Shown piece after piece: positions 25,547 through 34,528 of a DNA stretch of 64,000 nucleotides (within the stretch, counting starts at the first letter, position 1; each line of letters begins with the position of its first letter). Position numbers and translations under genes: made by a program. The DNA comes from Thermogemmatispora tikiterensis (GTDB taxonomy: Bacteria > Chloroflexota > Ktedonobacteria > Ktedonobacterales > Ktedonobacteraceae). The stretch is taken from NCBI RefSeq assembly GCF_003268475.1, contig NZ_MCIF01000002.1, positions 5,524,100-5,588,099 on the forward strand, written 5' to 3'. The notes under the pieces were generated by a model. The model ran no database searches. It was not told the origin of the DNA and saw only the letters and a list, made by a program, of their open reading frames with translations.

Positions 25547-26338
25547 ATGGAGTACACCCTACTCAGTGTTGAACGCAGCTTTCAGAATCGGGTCGCGACG
25601 GTGACGCTGCGGCGCCCCGAAGTCCACAATGCTTTTAATGCGCAGTTGATCGAGGAACTACAAACGGCCTTCACCGCTTTGCGTGACGATGAGCGGCTAC
25701 ATGCTGTCGTCCTGACCGGCGCGGGTGCCTCTTTTAGCGCTGGAGCTGATATCAAGATGATGCAGCAGGCGGTGAATGTGAGTCGTGAGGAGAATGTGGC
25801 CGAGGCTTTGCGGTTAGCTGACCTCTTTGAGGCCATCAATACGTTCCCCTGTCCGGTAGTGGCCCGCGTCAATGGGACGGCGATGGGTGGCGGTTTGGGG
25901 CTGATTGCGGCCTGCGATCTGGTGATTGCGGTCGAGACGGCGCGCTTTGCTTTTAGCGAGGTGCGTCTAGGCATCGCTCCGGCGGTGATTGCCCCCTACG
26001 TGGTGCGCAAGATCGGCGAGGGTCAGGCGCGGGCGCTCTTTGTGACGGGGGAGCAGTTTACAGCTGCGCGAGCGCGCGAGCTGGGGCTGGTGCATGTAGT
26101 AGTGGCTGCTCAGGAACTGGATACGGCAGTGGAGCTGGCGCTGCACAACCTGCTGCGCGGTGGGCCACGGGCCTTACGGGCCTGCAAAGCGTTGGCTCTG
26201 CAGATCGGCGCGCTGAGCCGCGAGGCGGCGCGTGACTATAGCGCCAATCTGATTGCCGACTTGCGGGCCAGTCCCGAGGGGCAGGAGGGCCTGCGGGCCT
26301 TCCTGGAGAAGCGCAAAGCCAACTGGGTGGTCAGCTAA
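25547..26338 (+). CDS. Enoyl-CoA hydratase/isomerase family protein (methylglutaconyl-CoA hydratase-like)
   Basis: 263 residues from ATG 25547; only a weak AGGGA precedes it. Crotonase fold: VTLRRPEVHNAFNAQL, the oxyanion segment GASFSAGADIKMM, NGTAMGGGLGLIAACD, and FSEVRLGIAPAVIAPYV, which resembles LiuC/methylglutaconyl-CoA hydratases. It ends one base before the ATG of the biotin subunit, so the two are translationally close. This gives the order hydratase-carboxylase typical of leucine degradation operons. The exact substrate is inferred from context. Confidence 0.88.
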   Translation: MEYTLLSVERSFQNRVATVTLRRPEVHNAFNAQLIEELQTAFTALRDDERLHAVVLTGAGASFSAGADIKMMQQAVNVSREENVAEALRLADLFEAINTFPCPVVARVNGTAMGGGLGLIAACDLVIAVETARFAFSEVRLGIAPAVIAPYVVRKIGEGQARALFVTGEQFTAARARELGLVHVVVAAQELDTAVELALHNLLRGGPRALRACKALALQIGALSREAARDYSANLIADLRASPEGQEGLRAFLEKRKANWVVS

Positions 26339-26339
26339 G

Positions 26340-28367
26340 ATGTTCAAGAAGATTTTGATCGCCAATCGAGGAGAGATTGCGCGCCGCATCATGGCCACCT
26401 GCCGGGAAATGGGCATTCGTACCGTCGCCGTCTACTCAGAGGCTGATTGTCAGGCTCCACATGTCTACGAGGCCGATGAAGCCTATCCGATCGGTCCTGC
26501 GCCTGCCGGCGAGAGCTACCTGCGCATTGAGGCCATCATTGCGGCGGCTCGCCAGGCCGGTGCGGAAGCAATTCATCCCGGCTATGGCTTCCTCTCGGAG
26601 AACCCGGCCTTTGCCGAAGCCTGCCACGAGGCCGGCCTGGTCTTCATCGGTCCCCCTGCCTCAGCTATGCGCCTCATGGGGTCGAAAATTGCCGCGCGCC
26701 AGGTGGCGCAGCAAGTAGGTGTGCCGACTGTCCCGGGGTATGATGGTCCTCAACAGGACCCGCAGCGTTTGCTGCAGGAAGCGGAGCGCATCGGGGTGCC
26801 GCTCTTGATCAAGGCGGCGGCTGGAGGTGGGGGCAAGGGGATGCGCGTGGTGCGCTCGCTGGAAGACTTCCCGGCTCAGCTGGAGGGGGCGCAGCGCGAG
26901 GCCCTGGCGGCCTTTGGCGATGGCACGGTCTTTCTAGAACGCTTGCTGGAGCAGCCTCGTCACATTGAGTTCCAGATACTGGCCGATGCCTACGGTCAGG
27001 TTGTCCATCTGGGTGAGCGCGAATGTTCGATTCAGCGCCGCCATCAGAAAATCGTCGAGGAAAGCCCGTCGCCGGCCCTGACAGCGGCCCTGCGCACCCG
27101 CATGGGTGAGGCTGCCGTACGTATTGCCCGCGCTGCAGGCTATGTCAATGCTGGCACGCTTGAGTTTTTGCTTGACCGCGATCAGCACTTTTATTTTCTG
27201 GAGATGAACACGCGCTTGCAGGTCGAGCACCCGATCACTGAGCTAGTGATGGGCCTCGATCTGGTGCGTCAGCAGATTCTCATCGCCGCTGGCGAGCCGT
27301 TGCGTCTGCGTCAAGAGGAGCTGGTAGCGCGTGGTCACGCCCTTGAAATGCGCCTCTATGCTGAAGATCCCGAGCAGCAGTTTCTCCCCTCTACCGGCAA
27401 AGTATTCCGTTTTTTCGCCCCGCAGCGGCCTGGTGTGCGCATTGATAGCGGCGTGGAAAGCGGCTCTGAAGTCAGTCAATTCTACGATCCGATGCTGGCC
27501 AAGCTGATTACCTATGGTGAAGATCGCGCTGCCAGCATCGCGCGCATGCGAACCTTACTGGAAGAGCTGGCGGTCTTCGGCGTCAAGACGAACAGCGCCT
27601 TGCTGCACGCCATTACTGAGAACGCGGCCTTTCGTGAGGGCCTGACCTTCACCAGCTTTTTGGAAGAGCAGGGACTGCTTGCGCCGGGGGCCTTACGGGA
27701 GCAGGAGGCGCTGCCGTCGGTGTTAGGCGCGGCGGCCCTGGCCGAAGTGCTAAACGAGGAGCGAGGTGAGCGCAATCCCTGGCGACGGCTTGGTCCCTGG
27801 CGTCTGGGGGGGACTGGGCAACTGCTGCGCTACCTCTATGAGGGAGAAGAGCATCAGGTTTGTCTTGAGCGCCTGCCCGGCAGCGGTGGAAGCTGGAGGA
27901 TCGAGATTGACGGGGGCGAGCCAGAGGAAGTGCTGCCGCAGCTGGCGCCGGATGGGGCGCTCTGCTTGCAGCGTGGGGCGCGGCGTGAGCGCGTCCAGTT
28001 TTTCCGCCTGTCTGGTGAGACGCAGGTCATGCTACGGGGAAGGCTCTATCGCCTGCTACGACCTCTGCCGCCGGCTATTGAGAGCAGCCTGCGCGGACGC
28101 GGCCAGCGCGGAGGCCAGAGCCTGACGGCCCCAATGGCGGGGACTATTGTCAAAGTGCAGGTCAGCGAGGGCGAGCCTGTCAGGCAGCGCCAGGTGCTGG
28201 TCATTCTGAGCGCTATGAAGATGGAGCACGTCATCGCTGCTCCCTACGATGGCGTCGTACGGCGCATCTATTATCGTGAGGGCGATGTTGTCCAGGGTGG
28301 AGCTGTCGTTGTCGAGGTCGAGATGGGCCAGAGCGAGGCGACCCTTGCCCCGACCTCGCAAGAATGA
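26340..28367 (+). CDS. Acyl-CoA carboxylase alpha subunit (biotin carboxylase + biotin carrier)
   Basis: 675 residues from ATG 26340. The N-terminal biotin carboxylase (KKILIANRGEIARRI, HPGYGFLSEN, the Gly-rich ATP loop KAAAGGGGKGMRVV, ERECSIQRRHQKIVEE, FLEMNTRLQVEHP) is followed by a BT-like region and a C-terminal biotin carrier domain with the biotinyl-Lys in AMKMEHVIAAP. It partners the carboxyltransferase at 22650. Probably methylcrotonyl-CoA carboxylase by context; propionyl- or acetyl-CoA specificity cannot be ruled out. Confidence 0.92.
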   Translation: MFKKILIANRGEIARRIMATCREMGIRTVAVYSEADCQAPHVYEADEAYPIGPAPAGESYLRIEAIIAAARQAGAEAIHPGYGFLSENPAFAEACHEAGLVFIGPPASAMRLMGSKIAARQVAQQVGVPTVPGYDGPQQDPQRLLQEAERIGVPLLIKAAAGGGGKGMRVVRSLEDFPAQLEGAQREALAAFGDGTVFLERLLEQPRHIEFQILADAYGQVVHLGERECSIQRRHQKIVEESPSPALTAALRTRMGEAAVRIARAAGYVNAGTLEFLLDRDQHFYFLEMNTRLQVEHPITELVMGLDLVRQQILIAAGEPLRLRQEELVARGHALEMRLYAEDPEQQFLPSTGKVFRFFAPQRPGVRIDSGVESGSEVSQFYDPMLAKLITYGEDRAASIARMRTLLEELAVFGVKTNSALLHAITENAAFREGLTFTSFLEEQGLLAPGALREQEALPSVLGAAALAEVLNEERGERNPWRRLGPWRLGGTGQLLRYLYEGEEHQVCLERLPGSGGSWRIEIDGGEPEEVLPQLAPDGALCLQRGARRERVQFFRLSGETQVMLRGRLYRLLRPLPPAIESSLRGRGQRGGQSLTAPMAGTIVKVQVSEGEPVRQRQVLVILSAMKMEHVIAAPYDGVVRRIYYREGDVVQGGAVVVEVEMGQSEATLAPTSQE

Positions 28368-28504
28368 GGCGAAAAGAAGGAAGGCAGGCAGCCCTCGGGG
28401 CAACGAATGACGTGACGTGGGTCGATCGGGGTGGGTTGGAAGAGAATGCCAGAGGGCGCAGCCAGAGCTGTATCGATTGGCGAAGAAAGGACGTGATAGT
28501 TACA

Positions 28505-29434
28505 ATGAAGGTCGGCTTCATTGGGATCGGGACAATGGGGCGTCCGATGACGCTCAATCTGCTCAAGGCCGGGCATGAAGTCGCGGTATATGCTCGTCAT
28601 CCTGAGAAGCCCGGAGTTCGGGAAGTGCTCGGGGCGGGGGCCAGGCTAGTCCCTTCGCCGCGCGAGCTGGCCGCTGAAGTCGAGGTCGTCATCACGATGG
28701 TCCCCACCTCGCAGGATGTTGAACAACTGGTCACTGGTCCCGATGGCATTCTGGAAGGGGCGCGGCAGGGGCTGATCATCATCGATATGAGCACCATTGC
28801 ACCGGCAACGAGCCGACGTCTGGCACAGCTCGCCAATGAGCGTGGAGTCTATTTTCTGGATGCGCCAGTGAGTGGCGGCTCGCAGGGGGCGATCGCGGGT
28901 ACGCTGGCCATTATGGTCGGCGGCGAGCGCGACATCTTCGAACGGGTCCGTCCCTTGCTAGAAGCGATGGGCCAAGCCGAGCGCATCTTCTATGTGGGTC
29001 CCTCGGGGGCAGGAGAGGTTGTCAAGCTGGTCAACAATATGCTGGCCGGAGTGATTGCGGCGGCCACCGCTGAGGCCCTCGTGCTAGGAGTCAAGGCTGG
29101 CGCCGATGTGGAGCTGATGGCTAGCATTATCAGCGTCAGCACCGGCGCCAACTGGCAGCTTGCCAACCAATTCCCCATGCGCGCCTTTACTGGCAGCTTC
29201 CAGCCCGGTTTCATGACCGATCTCTTGCAGAAGGATCTCAACCTTGCGCTCGAACTGGGGGCGCAGTATCAGACGCCTCTGCCATTGACGGGGCTGACTC
29301 GCCAGCTCTATGAGATGGCCCGTGCCCAGGGCTATGGCCGCGAAGACTATACCGCTTTGCTCAAGGTCTTAGAGCGCCTGGCCGGCGTTGCAGTGCGCAG
29401 CCGCGCAGCTCTCAACCAGGAGCAAGCTAAATAA
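28505..29434 (+). CDS. 3-hydroxyisobutyrate dehydrogenase-like oxidoreductase
   Basis: 309 residues from ATG 28505. N-terminal Rossmann fold VGFIGIGTMGRPMTLNLLKAG, then VEVVITMVPTSQDV, DAPVSGGSQGAIAGTLAIMVGG and the catalytic-Lys segment GEVVKLVNNM, all in the beta-hydroxyacid dehydrogenase layout. It may oxidise 3-hydroxyisobutyrate in valine degradation, which fits the adjacent leucine genes; tartronate semialdehyde reductase is a possible alternative. The upstream leader (137 nt after the carboxylase gene) suggests co-transcription. Confidence 0.87.
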   Translation: MKVGFIGIGTMGRPMTLNLLKAGHEVAVYARHPEKPGVREVLGAGARLVPSPRELAAEVEVVITMVPTSQDVEQLVTGPDGILEGARQGLIIIDMSTIAPATSRRLAQLANERGVYFLDAPVSGGSQGAIAGTLAIMVGGERDIFERVRPLLEAMGQAERIFYVGPSGAGEVVKLVNNMLAGVIAAATAEALVLGVKAGADVELMASIISVSTGANWQLANQFPMRAFTGSFQPGFMTDLLQKDLNLALELGAQYQTPLPLTGLTRQLYEMARAQGYGREDYTALLKVLERLAGVAVRSRAALNQEQAK

Positions 29435-29662
29435 AAAAGTAATGGGTGCCAGGCCGTCCAGGTCAAGCGCGGATCACCCTCACCCGGCACGACGGACGGC
29501 CAGCAGGTCAGGCTTGCAGTCTCCCTGGAAAGAAGTCGCAGGCGCATCGCTTGAAATGTATATAATTTTTTATTGCCGCAGCCTGTTCCATCGCGATCTG
29601 CTCTCAGTTCTGGGAAGCCGGGCGCAGGCACGATGGCCGGGCAGGATCGAAAAGGAGGAATC
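29435..29662 (+). other. Intergenic stretch with AT-rich -10
   Basis: Contains TATAAT at 29561-29566 inside an AT-rich run, a plausible promoter for the small ORF at 29663. No acceptable -35 box at 17 nt. Nothing else supported. Confidence 0.45.
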
Positions 29663-29878
29663 ATGATGGAACAGCTTTCTCACGAGCAGGCCAGCGAGAG
29701 GATCGTAGCGCTGGAGCGCCGGCTTAAGAAAGAGCAGCAAGCGAAGGCCCGCCGCAGCGGCGATGCCTGTCTGTCTCCTTCCTTCTCCCTTGTTACCAGC
29801 CTGGGTGCCGCTGACATTTCTGTCCCCACGGGGCCGAAGATCCCGCGACCCCTGCCACCGCGTTCTTCGAAGCGCTAG
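29663..29878 (+). CDS. Possible small protein with strong ribosome-binding site
   Basis: 71 residues from ATG 29663 (a second ATG follows at once), preceded by AAAAGGAGG with a 4-nt spacer and about 95 nt after a TATAAT. The first half is a charged, probably helical segment with heptad spacing (EQLSHEQASERIVALERRLKKEQ), the second half is Ser/Pro/Arg-rich. It resembles a short coiled-coil peptide; no family recognised. It does not overlap another gene. Confidence 0.55.
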   Translation: MMEQLSHEQASERIVALERRLKKEQQAKARRSGDACLSPSFSLVTSLGAADISVPTGPKIPRPLPPRSSKR

Positions 29879-29938
29879 AGAGCGCCGCTTTTGGGAAGAA
29901 AGGGTCTTCTGGATGATGGTTGTGGTGAAGGAGGTTGG

Positions 29939-30997
29939 TTAGAGGCTATAGGGGATGATCAGGCTGCGTGCGAGCGTCATAGCGAGGGAGAGTAAGATAA
30001 TCAGCCCGAAGTAGGCCACAGCTATGGCAATGCGGAAGCGCAGGGGGACATCGTAGTAGTGGCGCGGGCGAAAGGCATCTTCGCTACGCTGTGTCCAGAG
30101 GGCGGCGGCGCCGATGGCCAGCAAGAAGAAGAGCCAGGGAGAGAAGTCGCCATTGATCCAGAGCCAGATCTGGTAAGCCAGCAAGAGCAACAGGCCAACC
30201 AGGCAGAGGCGGCGATCGATTGCTCCTATAATGCGCCCGCCATCAAGCATCGGGGCAGGGATCAAATTCAACAGGTTGATAAAGAAGCCAAAGTAGGCGA
30301 GAGGCGCCCAGACGCCCGCCGGGTGGAACCAGGCCAGCAGCAGACAAACGGCGGAGCCTAGCGCTCCGGCCACTGGTCCGGCGATACCGATCTCTGCATC
30401 GTCGCGGGCATTCTGGGGATGGCGCTTCATCAGCACTGCAGCCCCCAGCAGAGGAATGAAGATCATGCCGCCGAGGGGGATACCTTTGGCCTTAATGACG
30501 ATGGCGTGCCCCAGCTCGTGCACGAAGAGCAGCACCACAATCCCCAGGCCGAAAGCCCAGCCGAAGATCATCGCGTAGAAAGCCAGTGAGATCAGCGCTG
30601 AGATGCCGGCCCAGCCAAATTTCAGCAGCCAGCCGAGCCATTGGAACTTCAGGAGCAGAGCCAGCAACGCTGCGAGGCTGCCGCCCAGGCCAGCCAGTCC
30701 TTTCTTCCCTTTGATCCCCGGAGTGGATGGACCTTTTTCCGCCGTCTCTGCCGGGGTGCTCTCAACCTGACCTTGAGCCTCGTCGGAGGTATAGTGCACC
30801 ACATCCGCCGGGCTACGATAAGGCTGCAGCTCTGCCTGACCGGCTGTTGCAGCGGGGGCCGGGCTAGGGTGCCAGCCAGATGAGAGGCGGTAAAAGTCGG
30901 GATGGGTATAGTCAAAGGTCCCTTCGAGCGAGGCAGTCGGCTCATTGCGATCGCCCTGGGCTGCGTAGCTGTAGGCCTGGCCTGGATCTCGCTCCAT
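29939..30997 (-). CDS. M50-family site-2-type metalloprotease
   Basis: 352 residues; GAGAGG lies 8 nt before ATG 30997. About 110 N-terminal residues are polar and probably disordered, followed by a multi-helix membrane domain. VLLFVHELGHAIVIKAKGIP has the zinc-binding HEXXH, and NLIPAPMLDGGRI is the second zinc motif (N-x-x-P-x4-DGG). Such enzymes cleave substrates within the membrane, often anti-sigma factors. The disordered N-terminal part is longer than in many relatives. A TGCTAGAAT extended -10 lies upstream on the minus strand near 31050. Confidence 0.88.
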   Translation of the reverse strand: MERDPGQAYSYAAQGDRNEPTASLEGTFDYTHPDFYRLSSGWHPSPAPAATAGQAELQPYRSPADVVHYTSDEAQGQVESTPAETAEKGPSTPGIKGKKGLAGLGGSLAALLALLLKFQWLGWLLKFGWAGISALISLAFYAMIFGWAFGLGIVVLLFVHELGHAIVIKAKGIPLGGMIFIPLLGAAVLMKRHPQNARDDAEIGIAGPVAGALGSAVCLLLAWFHPAGVWAPLAYFGFFINLLNLIPAPMLDGGRIIGAIDRRLCLVGLLLLLAYQIWLWINGDFSPWLFFLLAIGAAALWTQRSEDAFRPRHYYDVPLRFRIAIAVAYFGLIILLSLAMTLARSLIIPYSL

Positions 30998-31205
30998 GCT
31001 GCTAGCCTCTCTCCTCCTTTTCTTGCTGTACTAATGTAATACTATTCTAGCACACGTTGGCCAAAAAAGCTTGTTCGCCAGGAGGGGTGAACGCTTTTCG
31101 AGATCGTAGGGAGGGCCTGCGGTGGGTCAGATCAAGCGCCTGAGTGAGCTGGTGAGGGGGCAAGGGAGAGAGGGACCCGGCCTTGCTTCCCTGCCCAGGC
31201 CTCAG

Positions 31206-32540
31206 TCAGTGAGGCAGGAGGTTGACGATCAGCAAGATCAGGGTCAGAACGGAGACGAACAGGACGGTTGCCCAGCCGAAGATATTGAACAGCAGCGAAT
31301 TCCTGTGCTTACCCATCAGGCGGCGATTATTGACCAGGAGAATAATAAAGACCAGGATAATCGGCAGCATAGCCGTATTAATATCCTGGAGTATGATCAG
31401 CACCTGGAAGATGGGCAAGCCGGGGATCAAGGTTACCAGAACACCAAGCGCGATCAGCGCCGTAAAAAGACCCTGGAAGACTGGTGCCTCACGGAAGCTG
31501 CGCGAGAGGCTGCGCTCAAACCCGAAAGCTTCACAGATAGCGTAAGCCGTCGAGAGGGGCAAGACCGCCGCCGCCAGCAGCGAAGCGCCAAAGAGGCCGA
31601 TGCCGAAGAGGAGCGAGGCGTAGGGGCCGGCCAGGTTGCGCAGAGCGAAAGCCGCATCCAGAGCCGTGCTTACCGGGTGATGGGAGACGAAGAGCGTCGC
31701 CCCCGTGGCCACAACGATGAAGAAAGAAATGATCGTCGCAAAGAGCGTCCCGCTATAGACGTCGATCTGCTCATAGATATACTCGCCGGCATGGATGCCC
31801 TTGTCAGCAACAGCGGACTGCACATAAAAGAGCATGTAGGGGCTGATGGTCGTCCCCACCAGGGCCGCTGCCATCAGCAGATAGCCGCTATCCCAGCTCC
31901 AGGTGGGGAGGACGCTCTGATGGGCAATTGCTCCCCAGTCAGGATGAGCGACGAAGGCGGCGGGAATGTAGGAGAGGAAGCCGAGGGACATGGCAATAAA
32001 GACCTTCTCGACGCGCCGGTAGGACCCTTTGATCACCAGCCACCAGAGTGACAGGCCGCAGACAGGGACAGTCACATAGAGCCAGGGTGTATGCACGTCC
32101 TGCGCCAGCACCTGCACGCTGGCGCCGATGCCAAGGAACTCTGAAATCGTAATGCCGGTGTTGGCGATCAGCAGAGCCAGCATAGCCAGCGCCGTCCAGC
32201 GTACCCCAAACTCCTCGCGGATCAGATCGGCCAGCCCCTTGCCAGTGACCGCTCCCATGCGGGCGCACATCTCCTGAATCACGGCTACAAAAAAGCTGCT
32301 GATGAAGAGGGCCCACAGCAGGCTATAGCCATAGTTGGCCCCAGCAGACGAGTAGGTCGCGATGCCCCCAGCGTCATTGCCCGCGTTGGCCGCAATCAAA
32401 CCTGGACCGAGGACCGCCAGCAGCCGGATCAGAGGCGATGAGCGGCTCAGACGAAAAGGAAAACGGGACCGCGCCGGTTTCCTGCGGGTGGCGCGGTCCT
32501 TTCTCTGCAGCTCCGTTGTCTTCTGGCCAGATCTCTCCAT
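31206..32540 (-). CDS. Nramp-related divalent metal transporter, atypical metal site
   Basis: 444 residues, ~11 membrane helices after a basic N-terminus. The first helix reads GPGLIAANAGNDAGGIATY: where classical Nramp has DPGN, this has DAGG, keeping Asp but losing Asn. The sixth helix reads TTISPYMLFYVQS: the metal-binding Met of the A-x-x-M-P-H motif is replaced (SPY). These are features of the Nramp-related group that includes Mg2+ transporters (NRMT), so Mg2+ or Mn2+ transport is more likely than Fe2+. No ribosome-binding site is clear at ATG 32540. Confidence 0.85.
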   Translation of the reverse strand: MERSGQKTTELQRKDRATRRKPARSRFPFRLSRSSPLIRLLAVLGPGLIAANAGNDAGGIATYSSAGANYGYSLLWALFISSFFVAVIQEMCARMGAVTGKGLADLIREEFGVRWTALAMLALLIANTGITISEFLGIGASVQVLAQDVHTPWLYVTVPVCGLSLWWLVIKGSYRRVEKVFIAMSLGFLSYIPAAFVAHPDWGAIAHQSVLPTWSWDSGYLLMAAALVGTTISPYMLFYVQSAVADKGIHAGEYIYEQIDVYSGTLFATIISFFIVVATGATLFVSHHPVSTALDAAFALRNLAGPYASLLFGIGLFGASLLAAAVLPLSTAYAICEAFGFERSLSRSFREAPVFQGLFTALIALGVLVTLIPGLPIFQVLIILQDINTAMLPIILVFIILLVNNRRLMGKHRNSLLFNIFGWATVLFVSVLTLILLIVNLLPH

Positions 32541-32793
32541 AGCGCACCAGCATCAATTCAGCTAGCAAGGTGCCATCCGTCTTGGCCCCAAGCCGGAGGG
32601 AGTCGTCGATGTGTCGTGTCACCTGCGATCGCTTGCGCCCTCTACCTACAGGCTGGAGCGGGCCTACTATTTGAGCGCGCTTGCAGGGCGTGGTAATGAT
32701 AGCACTCAGGCTGGTCTTCTGGCAAGGGGCAGACAGCAAAAGCAGACTGCCGGCTGGTGATGACGAAGTGGCCAGTCTCCCAGCCAGGCGTTG

Positions 32794-34035
32794 CTATTGT
32801 GCCTTCTTAATGCCCAGCAGGTGAAGGCGGAGCAGATTCAGGGCGGCGAGGGCCGAGCGGTACTTCTGGTCCTCGCGGCTGCCGCGCCAGCCGCTGCCGC
32901 TGGAAGTCACCAGACCTGCAGGTCCGGCGATGGCCAGGACCAGGGTGCCAGCAGGTTTCTGCTCGAACGGCTCAGGACCTGCTACGCCGGTAATCCCGAT
33001 GCCGTAGTCGGCTCCCAGCCGCTGCCGGGCGAGCTGGGCCATGACACGCGCCGTCTCCTCGCTGACCAGGCCGGCCTCTGCGACTAGCTCGGTGGGGAGA
33101 CCCATCTCCAGGGCTACAGCGCGGCTGTAGACTACCAGACCGCCGCGGAAGTAGCGCGAGCTGCCAGGTACATCGGTAATCAGGCTGGAGAGCAGCCCCC
33201 CGGTAAAGCTCTCCATGACCGCCAGGGTCTGACCGCGTTGGGCCAACATGGTACCGACCACGCTCGGGAGCGTCTCCTTGTCGACCCCAAAAATGTAGTC
33301 GCCCAGCACCTCGCGAATGCGCGCCTCAGTTTCGCGGACCAGGCGCTCGGCCTCCTCGCGACTGGCCGCCTTGGCCGTTATGCGCACATCCACGGCATCG
33401 CTCTTGGCATAGGTGGCTACCGTCGGATTGCTGGCATGAATGAAGGCTTCCAGCCGTTGCTCAACCGTCGACTCCCCCAGGCCGGTTACTCGGAGGATGC
33501 GCGTGAAGATCAGGCCTCCTGTATAGGGGCTGAGACGCGGAATTACTTCGGCCTCCCACATGCGATACATCTCGCGCGGTACCCCTGGCATGGCAACGAT
33601 GATGCGGCCCTCTTTCTCAACCCACCAGCCGGGCGCCGTGCCCAGGGGATTCGGCAGGGGGCGCGCCGAGGGAATGAGGGTGGCCTGCTTGACGTTGCGC
33701 TCGGGCATCTGGACATTGCGGGCGGCAAACCAGGCGCGCAGCTCGGCCTCTAAGGTTGGGTCAACCTGCATGCGCTCGCCCAAAAGCGTGCTAATAGCCT
33801 CGCGCGTCAGATCGTCCTCGGTTGGTCCCAGGCCGCCAGTTATGATAATCAATTCAGAGCGTTCCCAGGCACGGCGCAGCGTCTCGACGATACGCTCTAA
33901 GTTATCCCCGACCTGGGAGACAAAATAGAGGTCGATCCCTAAACTGCTCAAGTTCTGCGCCAGGTAGGTGGCATTGGTATCGGTGATCTGGCCGAGCAGC
34001 AGCTCGGTCCCACAAGAAATAATCTCTGCCCGCAT
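32794..34035 (-). CDS. cinA: CinA-family protein (competence/damage-inducible, NMN deamidase type)
   Basis: 413 residues from ATG 34035; longer in-frame versions add non-family residues. The N-terminal MoCF-like domain shows EIISCGTELLLGQITDTNA, ITGGLGPTEDDLT and MPGVPREM; the C-terminal CinA domain shows MESFTGGLLSSLITDVPGSS and YFRGGLVVYS, with the active-site Ser conserved. Known members hydrolyse ADP-ribose and deamidate NMN in pyridine nucleotide recycling. GGAGG lies 12 nt upstream, an unusually long gap. Confidence 0.92.
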   Translation of the reverse strand: MRAEIISCGTELLLGQITDTNATYLAQNLSSLGIDLYFVSQVGDNLERIVETLRRAWERSELIIITGGLGPTEDDLTREAISTLLGERMQVDPTLEAELRAWFAARNVQMPERNVKQATLIPSARPLPNPLGTAPGWWVEKEGRIIVAMPGVPREMYRMWEAEVIPRLSPYTGGLIFTRILRVTGLGESTVEQRLEAFIHASNPTVATYAKSDAVDVRITAKAASREEAERLVRETEARIREVLGDYIFGVDKETLPSVVGTMLAQRGQTLAVMESFTGGLLSSLITDVPGSSRYFRGGLVVYSRAVALEMGLPTELVAEAGLVSEETARVMAQLARQRLGADYGIGITGVAGPEPFEQKPAGTLVLAIAGPAGLVTSSGSGWRGSREDQKYRSALAALNLLRLHLLGIKKAQ

Positions 34036-34228
34036 AACGCTGTCAAATCCTCCAGAGCAAGCGATACATGGTCCAGCCCGGCCAGCCAGCCAGCGAGCCG
34101 CAGTCTGCCTGGAAGCTTTCCCATCTGGCCAGGCTCCCCCTTCCTCTCGCCGTGGCCTTTCTTTCCACCCGCTCTGCGCTCGCTGGCTCACCTGACCACT
34201 CCCCCTTATCATACCACGTCTCAATATC

Positions 34229-34274
34229 TCTCAATATGTTGTGCCTGGAGATGAGAAAATCTCAATATCTTGTG
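34229..34274 (+). promoter_or_regulatory. Two NrdR-type boxes upstream of nrdJ
   Basis: TCTCAATATGTTGTG (34229-34243) and TCTCAATATCTTGTG (34260-34274) are near-identical and 31 bp apart, three helical turns. Spacing and core (CAATAT.TTGTG) match NrdR operators found ahead of ribonucleotide reductase genes. Both lie just upstream of the -35 box. A third partial TCTCAATAT occurs at 34219-34227. Confidence 0.8.
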
Positions 34275-34283
34275 GGCAAAGGC

Positions 34284-34312
34284 TTGTAATCGGGGAGGTT
34301 TCCTAGTATACT
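34284..34312 (+). promoter_or_regulatory. nrdJ promoter
   Basis: TTGTAA (34284-34289), a 17-nt spacer and TATACT (34307-34312). Predicted start near 34319, giving a 210-nt leader before nrdJ. Confidence 0.75.
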
Positions 34313-34528
34313 GTCCCGAGGAAGGTCGACCGGGGAAATCATAGCCGATAACTTGCCTGCAGGACAAGTTCTCTAGAAGTGAGTCCTATTTCCTACCTGC
34401 CCTTTCTTTGTCGTTCGTCCGGCACCGGGAGACGCGGCACATCAAGCGCATGGTGTGAATGGTGTGAGTGGTGTGTGGTAGGCGGGCGGCGACTGACGAG
34501 CTGTAATTTAAGAGAGGAGTAAGGCAGC

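Larger units (their letters stand above)
34036..34528 (+). other. nrdJ control region and leader
   Basis: Non-coding. It holds two NrdR-type boxes (34229-34274), a promoter (34284-34312), and a 200-nt leader in which AACTTG/CAAGTT (about 34350-34370) can form a short hairpin. No B12 riboswitch signature is visible. Confidence 0.6.

Noticed and set aside
34313..34528. Possible cobalamin riboswitch in the nrdJ leader
   Set aside because: No B12-box-like sequence; only a short hairpin.
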